The notes beneath the pieces were generated by a model, which made no database searches, was not told the origin of the DNA, and was given only the letters and a program-made list of their open reading frames with translations. Made by a program: the position numbers and the translations under genes. DNA of 64,000 nt from Caldimonas thermodepolymerans (GTDB lineage: Bacteria > Pseudomonadota > Gammaproteobacteria > Burkholderiales > Burkholderiaceae_C): NCBI RefSeq assembly GCF_015476235.1, contig NZ_CP064338.1, forward strand, positions 62,001-126,000. Direction: 5' to 3'. Of this stretch, positions 44,557 through 55,615 are shown in pieces (position 1 is the first letter of the stretch; each line of letters begins with the position of its first letter).

Positions 44557-45567
44557 ATGGCTGTGCACCTCAAACCCCTGCATGAACAGACCCTCGTCAT
44601 CACCGGCGCGTCCAGCGGCATCGGGCTGGCGACCGCGCTGATGGCCGCGCGACGCGGCGCGACGGTGCTGCTGGTCGCGCGCGACGAGCCCGTGCTGGAA
44701 CAGGTGACGCGGCAGATCGTCGCCGAGGGGGGACAGGCGATGTACGTCGTGGCGGACGTGGGGCGGCGCGAGGACCTGCAGCTGGCGGCCGACACCGCGA
44801 TCGAGCACTTCGGCGGCTTCGACACCTGGGTCAACAATGCGGGTGTGGCGATCTGGGGCCGGCTGGAGGACGTGCGCGAGCGCGACCACCAGCGCCTGTT
44901 CGAGACCAACTTCTGGGGCGTCGTGAACGGCTCGCTGATCGCGGCAGCCCACCTGCGCCGGCACGGCAGCGCGATCGTCAACCTGGGCAGCCTCACCTCC
45001 GACCGCGCCCTGCCGCTGCAGGGCATGTACAGCGCGAGCAAGCACGCCGTCAAAGGCTTCACCGACGCCCTGCGCATGGAGCTGGAGGAAGAAGGCGCGC
45101 CGATCTCGGTGACGCTGGTCAAGCCGGCCGGCATCGGGACGCCCTTCACCGAGCACGCCAAGAACTACACCGAACACGAGCCGCGCCTGCCGCCACCGGT
45201 CTACCGGCCCGAAGATGTCGCACGGGCCATCCTGCATGCGGCCGGGCACCCGCTGCGCGACATCTTCGTCGGCAGCAGCAGCAAGCTGATGAGTGCCGCG
45301 GCCGCGCATGCGCCGCGCTGCCTGGACCGCTTCAGCGAGCGTACCCTGTTCGACGCCCAGCTGCGCGACGGGCCGCCGCAGCCGCCGAGCGACAACCTGT
45401 ACGAGCCGGCGGGCAACGGCCGCGTGCATGGACGGCATCCCGGCCAGGTGGTGCGCCCGAGCCTGTACACCCACGTGGTGCTGCACCCGCGCGCGACGGC
45501 GCTGATGGCCACCGTGTTCGGGCTGGCCGCGGCCTGCGCGCTGGGCGGGCGCAGCCTGCGGCGCTGA
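44557..45567 (+). CDS. Short-chain dehydrogenase/reductase with C-terminal membrane segment
   Basis: 336 residues. TGASSGIGLATAL is the NAD(P) motif. NNAGVAIWG, the catalytic Ser in LGSLTSDRALP and YSASK give the SDR triad. About 90 residues beyond the usual SDR length end in a hydrophobic stretch (TALMATVFGLAAACALGG), which may anchor it in the membrane. ACGGAGACCCTGC precedes the ATG. The substrate is unknown. Confidence 0.9.
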   Translation: MAVHLKPLHEQTLVITGASSGIGLATALMAARRGATVLLVARDEPVLEQVTRQIVAEGGQAMYVVADVGRREDLQLAADTAIEHFGGFDTWVNNAGVAIWGRLEDVRERDHQRLFETNFWGVVNGSLIAAAHLRRHGSAIVNLGSLTSDRALPLQGMYSASKHAVKGFTDALRMELEEEGAPISVTLVKPAGIGTPFTEHAKNYTEHEPRLPPPVYRPEDVARAILHAAGHPLRDIFVGSSSKLMSAAAAHAPRCLDRFSERTLFDAQLRDGPPQPPSDNLYEPAGNGRVHGRHPGQVVRPSLYTHVVLHPRATALMATVFGLAAACALGGRSLRR

Positions 45568-45579
45568 GCGGCATGCGGC

Positions 45580-46065
45580 TCAGAGGTCGGCGGCGCGGTC
45601 GGTCTGCGTCGCCATGTCCCGGGCCGGCTCGCCCTGCGCATGCAGGTCGGCCTGGAAGCCCAGCATCTCGCGACCCAGCGCGGCGCGCTGGTCTTCGTCC
45701 AGCAGCTTGCGCACCTGCGGGAAGAGATGCTCCTCTTCTTCCTCGTGGTGGTGCTCGGTCTGTTCCTTGAGCACCTTGAACTTGGCCTCGAAGGCCGCGT
45801 CGCCCGGGCTCATCTGCATCAGGTCGGCGAGCAGGCGCTTGAGCGACAGGTGTTCCTCCAGCGATTCCAGCAGCACGTCCTCGGTGCGCCGCGCCTTCAC
45901 GGCGGGATAGAACACCTGCTCCTCCGAGGCGACGTGGGCGCCCAGGTGGTCGGCCACCTCCTGGAAGCGCTTGTGCAGCGTGCGCAAGGCGGTGTCCTGC
46001 AGCACGAGCGCCATGCGCTCCTCGATCTCGCGGTGTTGTCGGGTCAGCAGTTCGATGGCATCCAT
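45580..46065 (-). CDS. Hemerythrin HHE-domain protein
   Basis: 161 residues with the di-iron histidines of a hemerythrin four-helix bundle: ELLTRQHREIEERM, HLGAHVASEEQVFYPAV, LLESLEEHLSLKRL and EQTEHHHEEEEEHLFPQV. Such proteins bind oxygen or nitric oxide or store iron. Convergent with the SDR gene, 12 bp apart. GGAAGCCCGGAC precedes the ATG. Confidence 0.93.
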   Translation of the reverse strand: MDAIELLTRQHREIEERMALVLQDTALRTLHKRFQEVADHLGAHVASEEQVFYPAVKARRTEDVLLESLEEHLSLKRLLADLMQMSPGDAAFEAKFKVLKEQTEHHHEEEEEHLFPQVRKLLDEDQRAALGREMLGFQADLHAQGEPARDMATQTDRAADL

Positions 46066-46144
46066 GTCCGGGCTTCCTGTGGGGTGATGCGGCAACCCAG
46101 CAGGCAGCGTGCCCGGTGCCCTTGGTGCGAAGATTCGGCTTCCC

Positions 46145-46915
46145 ATGACCCTGCTGACCCGCCTCCACCACCGGCGCCTGCGCGAGATCTACCGCAGTGC
46201 CGGCTGGCCCTGCTGCGACGCGATCGAGATCGAGCTGCTCGCCGCCGGCCTGGTCGAGCGCGTGCCCGCGCCGGACGGGCGCGAGAGCCTGCGCGTGACC
46301 GCCGCCGGCATCGAGCTGCTGGCGCAGGCGCTGCAGCGCCACCGCGCCGCGCTGGGCCGGCACGAGCGGCTCGTCGAGCGCGTCGCCCACGAGCAGGTGC
46401 GCCTGGGGCGGCTGGCCTGGCGCGGCCTCGGCCTGCGCGCACGCATCGTCGTCGGTGCGGCCCCGGCGCTGGAGCCGCTGCCGCTGCTGCCGGACCTGGA
46501 GGCGCCCGCCCCGGCACCGGCCGGCCGCTGGTGCGTCGCGCGGCCGGACGTCTATTCGGTGCGTCACACCAGCGTCGAGGCCTACCTGCAACCCGTGGTG
46601 CACGAGATCAAGGTCAGCCGCGCCGACCTGCTGAGCGACATGCGCAACGAGGTCAAGCGCGCCGCCTACCTGGCGCTGGCCGGCGAGTGCTACTACGTGC
46701 TCGCTGCCGGCATTGCCGAGCCCGAGGAGATCCCGGCCGAGTTCGGCGTGATCGTCGCGCACGGCGAGCACTTCGACGGGCCGCTCGAGCTGCTGCGCCC
46801 GGCGCCGCGGCGCGCGCCGTTCCCGGACGGGCGCCTGCCGTTCGGCGTGTGGATGGCGCTGGCGCGCGCGGTGCCGGTCGAGCCGCCGCCGGAGGACCCG
46901 CAGGCGCGCTGGTGA
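46145..46915 (+). CDS. MmcB-like PD-(D/E)XK nuclease-fold protein
   Basis: 256 residues. The N-terminal half is a winged-helix-like region (YRSAGWPCCDAIEIELLAAG LVERV, VTAAGIELLAQALQ). The C-terminal half has the nuclease core: RPDVYSVR supplies Asp, HEIKVSRADLLSD the E-x-K, followed by CYYVLAAGI and IPAEFGVIVA. MmcB-type proteins take part in mutagenic or DNA-repair responses in alphaproteobacteria; the function here is inferred by resemblance. Convergent with rtcB. Confidence 0.75.
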   Translation: MTLLTRLHHRRLREIYRSAGWPCCDAIEIELLAAGLVERVPAPDGRESLRVTAAGIELLAQALQRHRAALGRHERLVERVAHEQVRLGRLAWRGLGLRARIVVGAAPALEPLPLLPDLEAPAPAPAGRWCVARPDVYSVRHTSVEAYLQPVVHEIKVSRADLLSDMRNEVKRAAYLALAGECYYVLAAGIAEPEEIPAEFGVIVAHGEHFDGPLELLRPAPRRAPFPDGRLPFGVWMALARAVPVEPPPEDPQARW

Positions 46916-46925
46916 GCGGGCGTGC

Positions 46926-48143
46926 TCAGCCCTTGACGCACACCACCTGCCGGAGCGTGTGCACCACCTCGACCAGGTCGCGCTGCGCCTGCATCACCGC
47001 GTCGATGTCCTTGTAGGCCATCGGCGTCTCGTCGATCACGTCCTTGTCCTTGCGGCATTCGATGCCGGCGGTGGCGGCGCGGTGGTCGGCCAGCGTGTAG
47101 CGGCGCTTCGCCTCGGTGCGGCTCATCACGCGGCCGGCGCCGTGCGAGCAGGACTCGAAGCTCTCCGGGTGGCCCCGCCCGCGCACGATGTAGCTGCGCG
47201 CACCCATGCTGCCCGGGATGATGCCCAGCTCGCCGCGCCGCGCGCTGACGGCGCCCTTGCGCGTGACGTAGACGTCCTGGCCGAAGTGGCGCTCGCGCTG
47301 CACGTAGTTGTGGTGGCAGTTCACCGCCTCCTGGTGCACCTCGAAGGGCTTGCCGATCACGCGGCGCGCGGCCTCGACCACGCGCCGCATCATCACCTCG
47401 CGGTTGAGCCGCGCATACTGCTGCGCCCAGCCGACCGCCCGCACGTAGTCGCCGAAGTAGCGCGAACCTTCCTCGAAGTAGGCCAGGTCGCGGTCGGGCA
47501 GGTTGGCCTGGTGGCGGCGTGCGTCCTCGCGCGCCAGCTCGATGAACATCGTGCCGATCGCGTTGCCCACGCCGCGCGAGCCGGAGTGCAGCATGAACCA
47601 GACACGCTCCTCCTCGTCGAGGCAGACTTCGATGAAGTGGTTGCCGGTGCCCAGCGTGCCGAGGTGGCGGCGGTGGTTGGTCTTCTCCAGCTTGGGGTAG
47701 TCGCGGCACAGGGCCTCGAAGCCGGGCGCGAGCCGCGCCCAGGCCGCGTCCACCTCCTGCGGCACCTCCTGCCACGCGCCGGGGTCGCGCGCGCCCGGGG
47801 CCCGCCCGTGCGGCACCGCGCGCTCGATCGCGCTGCGCAGCGGCGCGAGGTTGTCGGGCAGGTCCGCGGCGCGCAGCGTGGTGCGCGCGGCGATCATGCC
47901 GCAGCCGATGTCCACGCCGACCGCGGCCGGGATGATGGCCCTGACGGTCGGGATCACCGCGCCGACGGTGGCGCCGATGCCCACGTGAACGTCGGGCATC
48001 GCGGCGACGTGGCGGAACACCACCGGCAGCCGGGCGACGTTGGCGAGCTGGCGCTTCGCCTCGTCCTCGACCGGCACGCCGCGGGTCCACATCTTCACCG
48101 GCACGCCGCCGGGCACCTCCAGGGTCTGGAAGCTCGGGGTCAT
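46926..48143 (-). CDS. rtcB: RNA-splicing ligase RtcB
   Basis: 405 residues. Metal-binding motifs are VGVDIGCGM (Asp78, Cys81), GTGNHFIE, LHSGSRGVGN and the HHNY pair. The guanylylated His is in SCSHGAGRVMSR. It joins 2',3'-cyclic phosphate or 3'-phosphate RNA ends to 5'-OH in a GTP- and Mn-dependent reaction, for RNA repair. Neither the usual regulator rtcR nor cyclase rtcA is adjacent. The ATG at 48143 is the only ATG in frame near the family start. Confidence 0.95.
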   Translation of the reverse strand: MTPSFQTLEVPGGVPVKMWTRGVPVEDEAKRQLANVARLPVVFRHVAAMPDVHVGIGATVGAVIPTVRAIIPAAVGVDIGCGMIAARTTLRAADLPDNLAPLRSAIERAVPHGRAPGARDPGAWQEVPQEVDAAWARLAPGFEALCRDYPKLEKTNHRRHLGTLGTGNHFIEVCLDEEERVWFMLHSGSRGVGNAIGTMFIELAREDARRHQANLPDRDLAYFEEGSRYFGDYVRAVGWAQQYARLNREVMMRRVVEAARRVIGKPFEVHQEAVNCHHNYVQRERHFGQDVYVTRKGAVSARRGELGIIPGSMGARSYIVRGRGHPESFESCSHGAGRVMSRTEAKRRYTLADHRAATAGIECRKDKDVIDETPMAYKDIDAVMQAQRDLVEVVHTLRQVVCVKG

Positions 48144-48234
48144 GGTCGTCGTCTCGTGCACAGCCCATGCAACGCGCCCGAATGTAGCCGGCCGGCAAGA
48201 CCCTGCGGGGCGTGCCGGCAAGGCATCGGGCGCG

Positions 48235-48819
48235 TCAGCCGCGCTGGAACTTGAACACCGCGACGCTGGCCAGCAGGTTGGGCCGGAAGCGCACCACGCG
48301 GCCGCGCTGGATGCCGAAAGCGTCGAGCACCTGCAGGCCGTTCTTGCGCGCCAGCACCTCGAAGTCGGCGTAGGTGCCGACGCGGATGTTGGGCGTGTCG
48401 TACCACTCGTAGGGCAGCGCGCGGGTGACCGGCATGCGCCCGCCCATCACGCGCAGGCGGTTGGGCCAGTGCGCGAAGTTGGGGAAGCTGACGATGCCGA
48501 TGCGCCCGACGCGCGCGGTCTCGCGCAGCATCGACTCGGTGTTGCGCAGGTGTTGCAGCGTCTCCAGCTGCAGCACCACGTCGAAGCTCTGGTCGGCGAA
48601 GATCGACAGGCCTTCTTCCAGGTTCAGCTGGATCACGTTGACGCCGCGCTCGACGCAGGCCAGCACGTTGGCGTCGTCGATCTCGATGCCGTAGCCGGTG
48701 CAGCCCTTGTGGTCGCGCAGGTAGGCCAGCAGCTCGCCGCGCCCGCAGCCCAGGTCCAGCACGCGCGAGCCCGCGGGCACGAGCTCGGCGATCAGCTCCA
48801 TGTCCTTGCGTTCGCTCAT
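48235..48819 (-). CDS. metW: Methionine biosynthesis protein MetW
   Basis: 194 residues of methyltransferase fold. [17 protein letters not shown] is the SAM-binding motif, then [40 protein letters not shown] and [20 protein letters not shown], all MetW hallmarks. MetW is needed with MetX for the homoserine acyltransferase activity in proteobacteria. Its ATG overlaps the metX stop (ATGA). Confidence 0.97.
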   Translation of the reverse strand: MSERKDMELIAELVPAGSRVLDLGCGRGELLAYLRDHKGCTGYGIEIDDANVLACVERGVNVIQLNLEEGLSIFADQSFDVVLQLETLQHLRNTESMLRETARVGRIGIVSFPNFAHWPNRLRVMGGRMPVTRALPYEWYDTPNIRVGTYADFEVLARKNGLQVLDAFGIQRGRVVRFRPNLLASVAVFKFQRG

Positions 48820-49958
48820 GCGGCGGCTCCCGGCAGTTCCTGGGCGATGCGGTCGAAATAGGCGCGCACCACGGCGTGGTAGCGCGGGTCGTCGAGCAGG
48901 AAGGCGTCGTGGCCGTGCGGCGCGTCGATCTCGGCATAGGTGACGTCGCGCCGGTTGTCCAGCAGCGCCTTGACGATCTCGCGCGAGCGTGCCGGCGAGA
49001 AGCGCCAGTCGGTGGTGAAGCTGATGACGAGGAATTTCGCCCGGGCCACGGCCATCGCGCGCGCCAGGTCGCCGCCGTGCTCGCCGGCCGGGTCGAAGTA
49101 GTCCAGCGCGCGGGTGATCAGCAGGTAGGTGTTGGCGTCGAAGTAGTCGCTGAACTTGTCGGCCTGGTGGCGCAGGTAGCTCTCGATCTGGAACTCGATC
49201 TCCTGCGTGCTGTAGCCCAGCTCGGACGCGCGCAGCTCGCGGCCGAACTTCTCCTCCATCACGTCGTCGCTGAGGTAGGTGATGTGGCCGATCATGCGCG
49301 CCACGCGCAGCCCGCGCTTGGGCACCACGCCGTGCGCGTAGTAGTGGCCGCCGTGGAAGTCCGGGTCCGTGACGATGGCGCGGCGCGCCACCTCGTTGAA
49401 GGCGATGTTCTGCGCCGACAGGTTGGGCGCGGTGGCGATCGCGACGCAGTGGCGCATGCGCTCGGGGAACTGCAGCGTCCAGCTCAGCGCCTGCATGCCG
49501 CCCAGGCTGCCACCGATCACCGCGGCGAGCCGCTCGATGCCGAGGCGGTCCAGCAGGCGCGACTGGGCCAGCACCCAGTCCTCGACGGTGACCACCGGGA
49601 AGTCGGCCCCGTAGGGCTTGCCGGTGGCCGGATTGACGTGCATGGGGCCGGTCGACCCGAAGCACGAGCCCAGGTTGTTGATGCCGATGACGAAGAACTT
49701 GTCGGTATCGAGCGGCTTGCCCGGTCCGACCAGGTTGTCCCACCAGCCTTCGCTTTTCGGCACGCCCGCGTAGGTGCCGGCGACGTGGTGCGAGGCATTG
49801 AGGGCGTGGCACACCAGCACCGCGTTGCTGCGGTCGGCGTTGAGCGTGCCGTAGGTCTCGTAGACCAGGGTGTAGTCGCGCAGGCTCGCACCGCTGCGCA
49901 GCGGCAGCGGCTCGTCGAAGTGCATCGACTGGGGTGTGACGTGGCCGATGGATGTCAT
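48816..49958 (-). CDS. metX: Homoserine O-acyltransferase MetX
   Basis: 380 residues of alpha/beta-hydrolase fold: [20 protein letters not shown], the nucleophile in [24 protein letters not shown], and Asp/His near the C-terminus ([20 protein letters not shown]). It acylates homoserine as the first step of methionine synthesis. In MetX of this subgroup the acyl donor may be succinyl- or acetyl-CoA; sequence alone does not settle it here. It is controlled by the SAM-II riboswitch and terminator just upstream. No Shine-Dalgarno is visible before the ATG. Confidence 0.95.
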   Translation of the reverse strand: MTSIGHVTPQSMHFDEPLPLRSGASLRDYTLVYETYGTLNADRSNAVLVCHALNASHHVAGTYAGVPKSEGWWDNLVGPGKPLDTDKFFVIGINNLGSCFGSTGPMHVNPATGKPYGADFPVVTVEDWVLAQSRLLDRLGIERLAAVIGGSLGGMQALSWTLQFPERMRHCVAIATAPNLSAQNIAFNEVARRAIVTDPDFHGGHYYAHGVVPKRGLRVARMIGHITYLSDDVMEEKFGRELRASELGYSTQEIEFQIESYLRHQADKFSDYFDANTYLLITRALDYFDPAGEHGGDLARAMAVARAKFLVISFTTDWRFSPARSREIVKALLDNRRDVTYAEIDAPHGHDAFLLDDPRYHAVVRAYFDRIAQELPGAAA

Positions 49959-49964
49959 GACTGC

Positions 49965-50002
49965 AAAACAAAACCCGGCGCCACTGAAGGTGAGGCCGGG
50001 TT
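49965..50002 (-). terminator. Attenuator-like intrinsic terminator upstream of metX
   Basis: On the minus strand an 8-bp stem AACCCGGC/GCCGGGTT (50002-49995 with 49979-49972) is followed by TTGTTTT, seven bases before the metX ATG. Position between the SAM-II aptamer and the coding start suggests transcription attenuation when SAM is bound. It could also fold with the coding start; direct proof is absent. Confidence 0.75.
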
Positions 50003-50009
50003 CTGCTTG

Positions 50010-50064
50010 CCCCCCTTTAGCTGCATTTGTTGAGCGCCCGCAAGCCGGAACAAATCGGCGCTGA
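50010..50064 (-). promoter_or_regulatory. SAM-II riboswitch (metA motif) of metX-metW
   Basis: Read on the minus strand: CAGCGCCGATTTG, TTCCGGCTTGCG, GGCGCTCAACAAATG and CAGCTAAAGGGGGG. The order GCGC-GATTT ... GCGC-AACAAAT-AGCTAAA is the H-type pseudoknot of SAM-II, with the conserved ATTTG/CAAAT and the AGCTAAA loop. SAM binding lowers expression of metX. A -10 element TATACT (50072-50077, minus strand) lies directly upstream. Confidence 0.88.
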
Positions 50065-50100
50065 AGCCGGCAGTATAGCCGCGTGCGGCTGAAAGGACGT

Positions 50101-50856
<756 letters not shown>

Positions 50857-50962
50857 GTCCGGGAGCGATCCCGGATTGTCTCAGCATGGCGGCCGGCCTC
50901 GCGGAACGTGCCGCAAAGGCCCGCCTCGGCGCGTGCCCGGCCCATGGACGGGCGGCGTGCGC

Positions 50963-51583
50963 TCAGTCCTGCGGCGGCTGGGTGTCGACGAAGCTCGGCC
51001 GCTGCGCCAGCTTGTCGTACAGCTTGGCGAGGTTGGGATGATCGCGGCGCCAGTCGATCGCCGGGAAGCGGTAGTCCAGGTAGCCCAGCGCGCAACCGAC
51101 CGCGATGTCGGCCAGCGTGAAGTGAATGCCCGCACACCAGGTGCGCTCGCCCAGGCCGAGGCTCATCGCCTTGACCCCGGCGTGGATCTTCTGCATCTGG
51201 CGCTCGACCCAGGCCTCGCAGCGCTGCGCGTCGCTGCGGCCGGGCCAGGTGCGTTCCAGGCGGGCCAGCACGGCCGCATCGAGCACGCCGTCGGCCAGCG
51301 CTTCCCAGGTACGCACCTCGACGCGCTCGCGGCCGCTGGCGGGAATCAGGCGCTGCACCGGCGACAGGGTGTCGACGTACTCGACGATGACGCGCGAATC
51401 GAACACCGCCTCGCCGCCTTCCATCACGAGGCAGGGGACCTTGCCCAGGGGGTTGGCGTCGCCGATGCGGGAATCGGGAGCCCAGACGTTCTCGAGTTCG
51501 AACTTGTAATCCAGCCTCTTCTCTGCCATCACGATGCGCACCTTGCGCACGTAGGGGCTGGTCAGCGATCCGATCAGTTTCAT
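50963..51583 (-). CDS. Glutathione S-transferase (YibF-like)
   Basis: 206 residues. MKLIGSLTSPYVRKVRIVMA is the YibF-type opening with the catalytic Ser. NPLGKVPCLVMEGGEAVFDS contains the cis-Pro and D-S glutathione-binding pair. FTLADIAVGCALGYLDYRFP holds the N-capping box. Function: glutathione conjugation or disulfide reduction of an unknown compound. Confidence 0.93.
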   Translation of the reverse strand: MKLIGSLTSPYVRKVRIVMAEKRLDYKFELENVWAPDSRIGDANPLGKVPCLVMEGGEAVFDSRVIVEYVDTLSPVQRLIPASGRERVEVRTWEALADGVLDAAVLARLERTWPGRSDAQRCEAWVERQMQKIHAGVKAMSLGLGERTWCAGIHFTLADIAVGCALGYLDYRFPAIDWRRDHPNLAKLYDKLAQRPSFVDTQPPQD

Positions 51584-51721
51584 GGTGTCACAGCGAAGGT
51601 GTGGGGCCGATTCTAGGGGTTGTCGCCAGGGGGCACCGGGGCCCGATCCAGGGGGGAGAGCACCCGCGCACGCCCTGCGTCAGGCCGTGCCATCCCGGGC
51701 CGGTCCCTGCCCAGGACCTAA

Positions 51722-53149
<1,428 letters not shown>

Positions 53150-53159
53150 GGCCGCCGCC

Positions 53160-53894
53160 TCAGCGCCCGCGCTTCGGCGCGGGCGGCGGCGCCGGCACCG
53201 GGTCCAGCGAATCGAGGATGGGCTGCAGCAGCGCGCGGGCGGCCTCCACCGCCGCCTGCTCGTTGCGCCGCGCGATCGCCTCGCACACCGCGACGTGGGC
53301 GGGGTAGTCCGGCTCGGGCAGGCCCTTGAGCTCCAGCGTCGCGCGCACGGTGGAGCGCACCGCGCGCTCGAAGAACTGGTAGAGCTTGGCCAGCGCCGCG
53401 TTGTGCGCGGCGGCGACCACCGCGCGGTGGAAGGCCAGGTCGTGCTCGACGAACACGCTGGGCCGGCGCCGGTTCAGGCGCTCGCCGCGCAGCAGCAGCG
53501 CGGCGCGGATCGCCTCCAGGTCTTCCGGCGTGCGCCGGCGCGCGGCCAGGCGTGCCGCTTCCACCTCCAGCATCGCGCGCACCTCCAGGTGCTCGCGCAG
53601 CGTCGCGCGGCTGAGCTCGTGTGGCACGTCGCTCGCGTCCACCGCCGAGCGCACGTAGGTGCCGTCGCCCTGGCGCACCTCCAGCACCCCGCTGTAGGCC
53701 AGCACGCGCACCGCCTCGCGCACCGTGTTGCGGCCCACGTCCAGCTGTGCGGCCAGCTCGGTCTCCACGGGAATGCGCGCGCCGACGCGCCACTCGCCGC
53801 GCTCCAGGCGCTCGCGCATCTTCTCGACCGCGACGTCGACCAGCGAACGCCGCGTCGGAGCCGAAGCGGAAACGGGGTTCATCGGACGGGTCAT
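53160..53894 (-). CDS. GntR/FCD-family transcriptional regulator
   Basis: 244 residues. The winged helix (VAVEKMRERLERGEWRVGAR, LAAQLDVGRNTVREAVRVLA) is followed by an FCD ligand-binding domain (EVRAMLEVEAARLAARR, FVEHDLAFHRAVVAAAHNAA, YPAHVAVCEAIARR with metal-binding His). Its target is not evident. It is convergent with purB and divergent from pyrF by 82 bp. Confidence 0.93.
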   Translation of the reverse strand: MTRPMNPVSASAPTRRSLVDVAVEKMRERLERGEWRVGARIPVETELAAQLDVGRNTVREAVRVLAYSGVLEVRQGDGTYVRSAVDASDVPHELSRATLREHLEVRAMLEVEAARLAARRRTPEDLEAIRAALLLRGERLNRRRPSVFVEHDLAFHRAVVAAAHNAALAKLYQFFERAVRSTVRATLELKGLPEPDYPAHVAVCEAIARRNEQAAVEAARALLQPILDSLDPVPAPPPAPKRGR

Positions 53895-53976
53895 CGTGAG
53901 GCAGTCGAATTGATCGGATGATTCTAGGGCCCCCCTGCGTACGGCGAGCTGAATGCCGGCTCAATAGAATGCCGGG

Positions 53977-54822
53977 ATGGACTTCATCGACATGCTGCGC
54001 CAGGCCGAGCGCCTGAACGATTCCCTGCTGTGCGTGGGCCTGGACCCAGAGCCGGCGCGTTTCCCCGGCGCCTGGAAGGACGATCCGGCGCGCATCTTCG
54101 ACTTCTGCACCGCGATCGTCGATGCCACCCGGGACCTGGTGATCGCGTTCAAGCCGCAGATCGCCTACTTCGCCGCCCACGGGGCCGAGGCGCAGCTCGA
54201 GAAGCTGATGGCGCACATCCGCGCGGTCGCGCCCAAGGTGCCGGTGATCCTGGATGCCAAGCGCGGCGACATCGGCTCCACCGCCGAGCAGTACGCCAGG
54301 GAGGCGTTCGTGCGCTACGGCGCCGACGCGGTGACGCTGTCGCCCTTCATGGGCTTCGACTCGGTCGAGCCCTACCTGCGCTACCCCGGCAAGGGGGCCA
54401 TCCTGCTGTGCCGCACCTCCAACCCGGGCGGCTCGGACCTGCAGAACCGGCGCCTGGCCGACGTCGAGGGCCAGCCGCGCGTCTACGAGCACCTGGCCGC
54501 CCTCGCGCAGGGGCCGTGGAACACCAACGGCCAGCTGGGCCTGGTGGTCGGCGCGACCTATCCGGACGAGATTGCCCGCGTGCGCGAGCTGGCGCCCACC
54601 GTGCCGCTGCTGATCCCCGGCGTGGGCGCGCAGGGCGGCGACGCGCGCGCGACGGTGCGCGCCGGCTACCGCTGCGCGGCCGACGGCACGCCCACGGGCC
54701 TGGTGATCGTCAACTCCTCGCGCGCGGTGCTCTATGCCGGCAGCGGCGCGGACTTCGCCGCGGCAGCGCGCCAGGCGGCGCAGGCCACGCGCGACGAGCT
54801 CAACGCCGCGCGGCGCGGCTGA
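53977..54822 (+). CDS. pyrF: Orotidine 5'-phosphate decarboxylase (type 2)
   Basis: 281 residues, the longer type-2 OMP decarboxylase. [34 protein letters not shown], the catalytic [15 protein letters not shown] with its Lys/Asp pair, and [13 protein letters not shown]. It makes UMP from OMP. It lies between two GntR genes on the opposite strand; no other pyr gene is nearby, which is usual for pyrF. Confidence 0.96.
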   Translation: MDFIDMLRQAERLNDSLLCVGLDPEPARFPGAWKDDPARIFDFCTAIVDATRDLVIAFKPQIAYFAAHGAEAQLEKLMAHIRAVAPKVPVILDAKRGDIGSTAEQYAREAFVRYGADAVTLSPFMGFDSVEPYLRYPGKGAILLCRTSNPGGSDLQNRRLADVEGQPRVYEHLAALAQGPWNTNGQLGLVVGATYPDEIARVRELAPTVPLLIPGVGAQGGDARATVRAGYRCAADGTPTGLVIVNSSRAVLYAGSGADFAAAARQAAQATRDELNAARRG

Positions 54823-54830
54823 CGCCGGGG

Positions 54831-55565
54831 TCAGAGCAGCAGGGCCTTGACCAGGTCCAGCTGGCGGCGCGGCGGGCCGGCTTCGAGCTGCAGGCTGGCT
54901 TCGACGCGCTGCAGGTGCTCCAGCATGCAGCGCACCGCGGCGTCGGCGTCGCCGCTGCGGCACACGCGCAGGAACTCGGCGTGCTCGTCCGACGAGCAGT
55001 GCGGGTCGTTGGTGGACTGGTAGAGCATCGCGATCAGCGAACTGCGCGCGACCAGCTCGCGCACCAGTTCGCTCAGCACCTTGTGCCCGGTCAGCTCGGC
55101 CAGCACCACATGGAAGTCGCCGAGCAGCTTCTCCTGCACCGTGCCCGCGGCGGGCGACTGCAGCGTCGAGCGCTCGAAGCGGATGTGCTGCTCCAGCACG
55201 TCGTAGTCGCGCGCGGTGGCGCGGGCGACGAACAGCCGCACCACCTCGCTTTCCAGCACGCGGCGCACCGAGAACACCTCGCGCGCTTCCTGCACGCTGG
55301 GCTGGCTGACGAAGGTGCCCTTGTCGGGGATGGTCTCGACCAGCTTGTCCTTGGCCAGCATCAGCAGCGCGGCGCGCACCTTGGTGCGGCTGACCGCGTA
55401 GACGCGCCCGAGCGCCTCCTCGCGCAGCCAGGTGCCGGGTGGCAGGCGCTTCTCGACGATGGCCGCGGCAATGTCCTGCGCGATGCGCTCGACCGAGGCG
55501 CCCTGGGCTCCCTGCGCGCCTGCGGCGGGCGCAGGGGCAGGCGCGGTGCTCTTCTTGCGTGGCAT
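54831..55565 (-). CDS. GntR/FCD regulator of the racemase-transporter operon
   Basis: 244 residues. After an Ala/Pro-rich start (residues 1-22), the winged helix is IAQDIAAAIVEKRLPPGTWL, LGRVYAVSRTKVRAALLMLA. The FCD domain includes VRRVLESEVVRLFVARATAR and GDFHVVLAELTGHKVLSELV. It is last of three minus-strand genes behind one promoter, 50 bp after the NCS1 transporter. The operon promoter carries a TTGTATACAA palindrome, a typical operator for this type of GntR protein, so autoregulation is likely. Confidence 0.92.
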   Translation of the reverse strand: MPRKKSTAPAPAPAAGAQGAQGASVERIAQDIAAAIVEKRLPPGTWLREEALGRVYAVSRTKVRAALLMLAKDKLVETIPDKGTFVSQPSVQEAREVFSVRRVLESEVVRLFVARATARDYDVLEQHIRFERSTLQSPAAGTVQEKLLGDFHVVLAELTGHKVLSELVRELVARSSLIAMLYQSTNDPHCSSDEHAEFLRVCRSGDADAAVRCMLEHLQRVEASLQLEAGPPRRQLDLVKALLL

Positions 55566-55615
55566 GCCGGCATTCTAGGCAGTGCCACCGGCCACCCCGG
55601 CCTGCCTCGCGCCGC

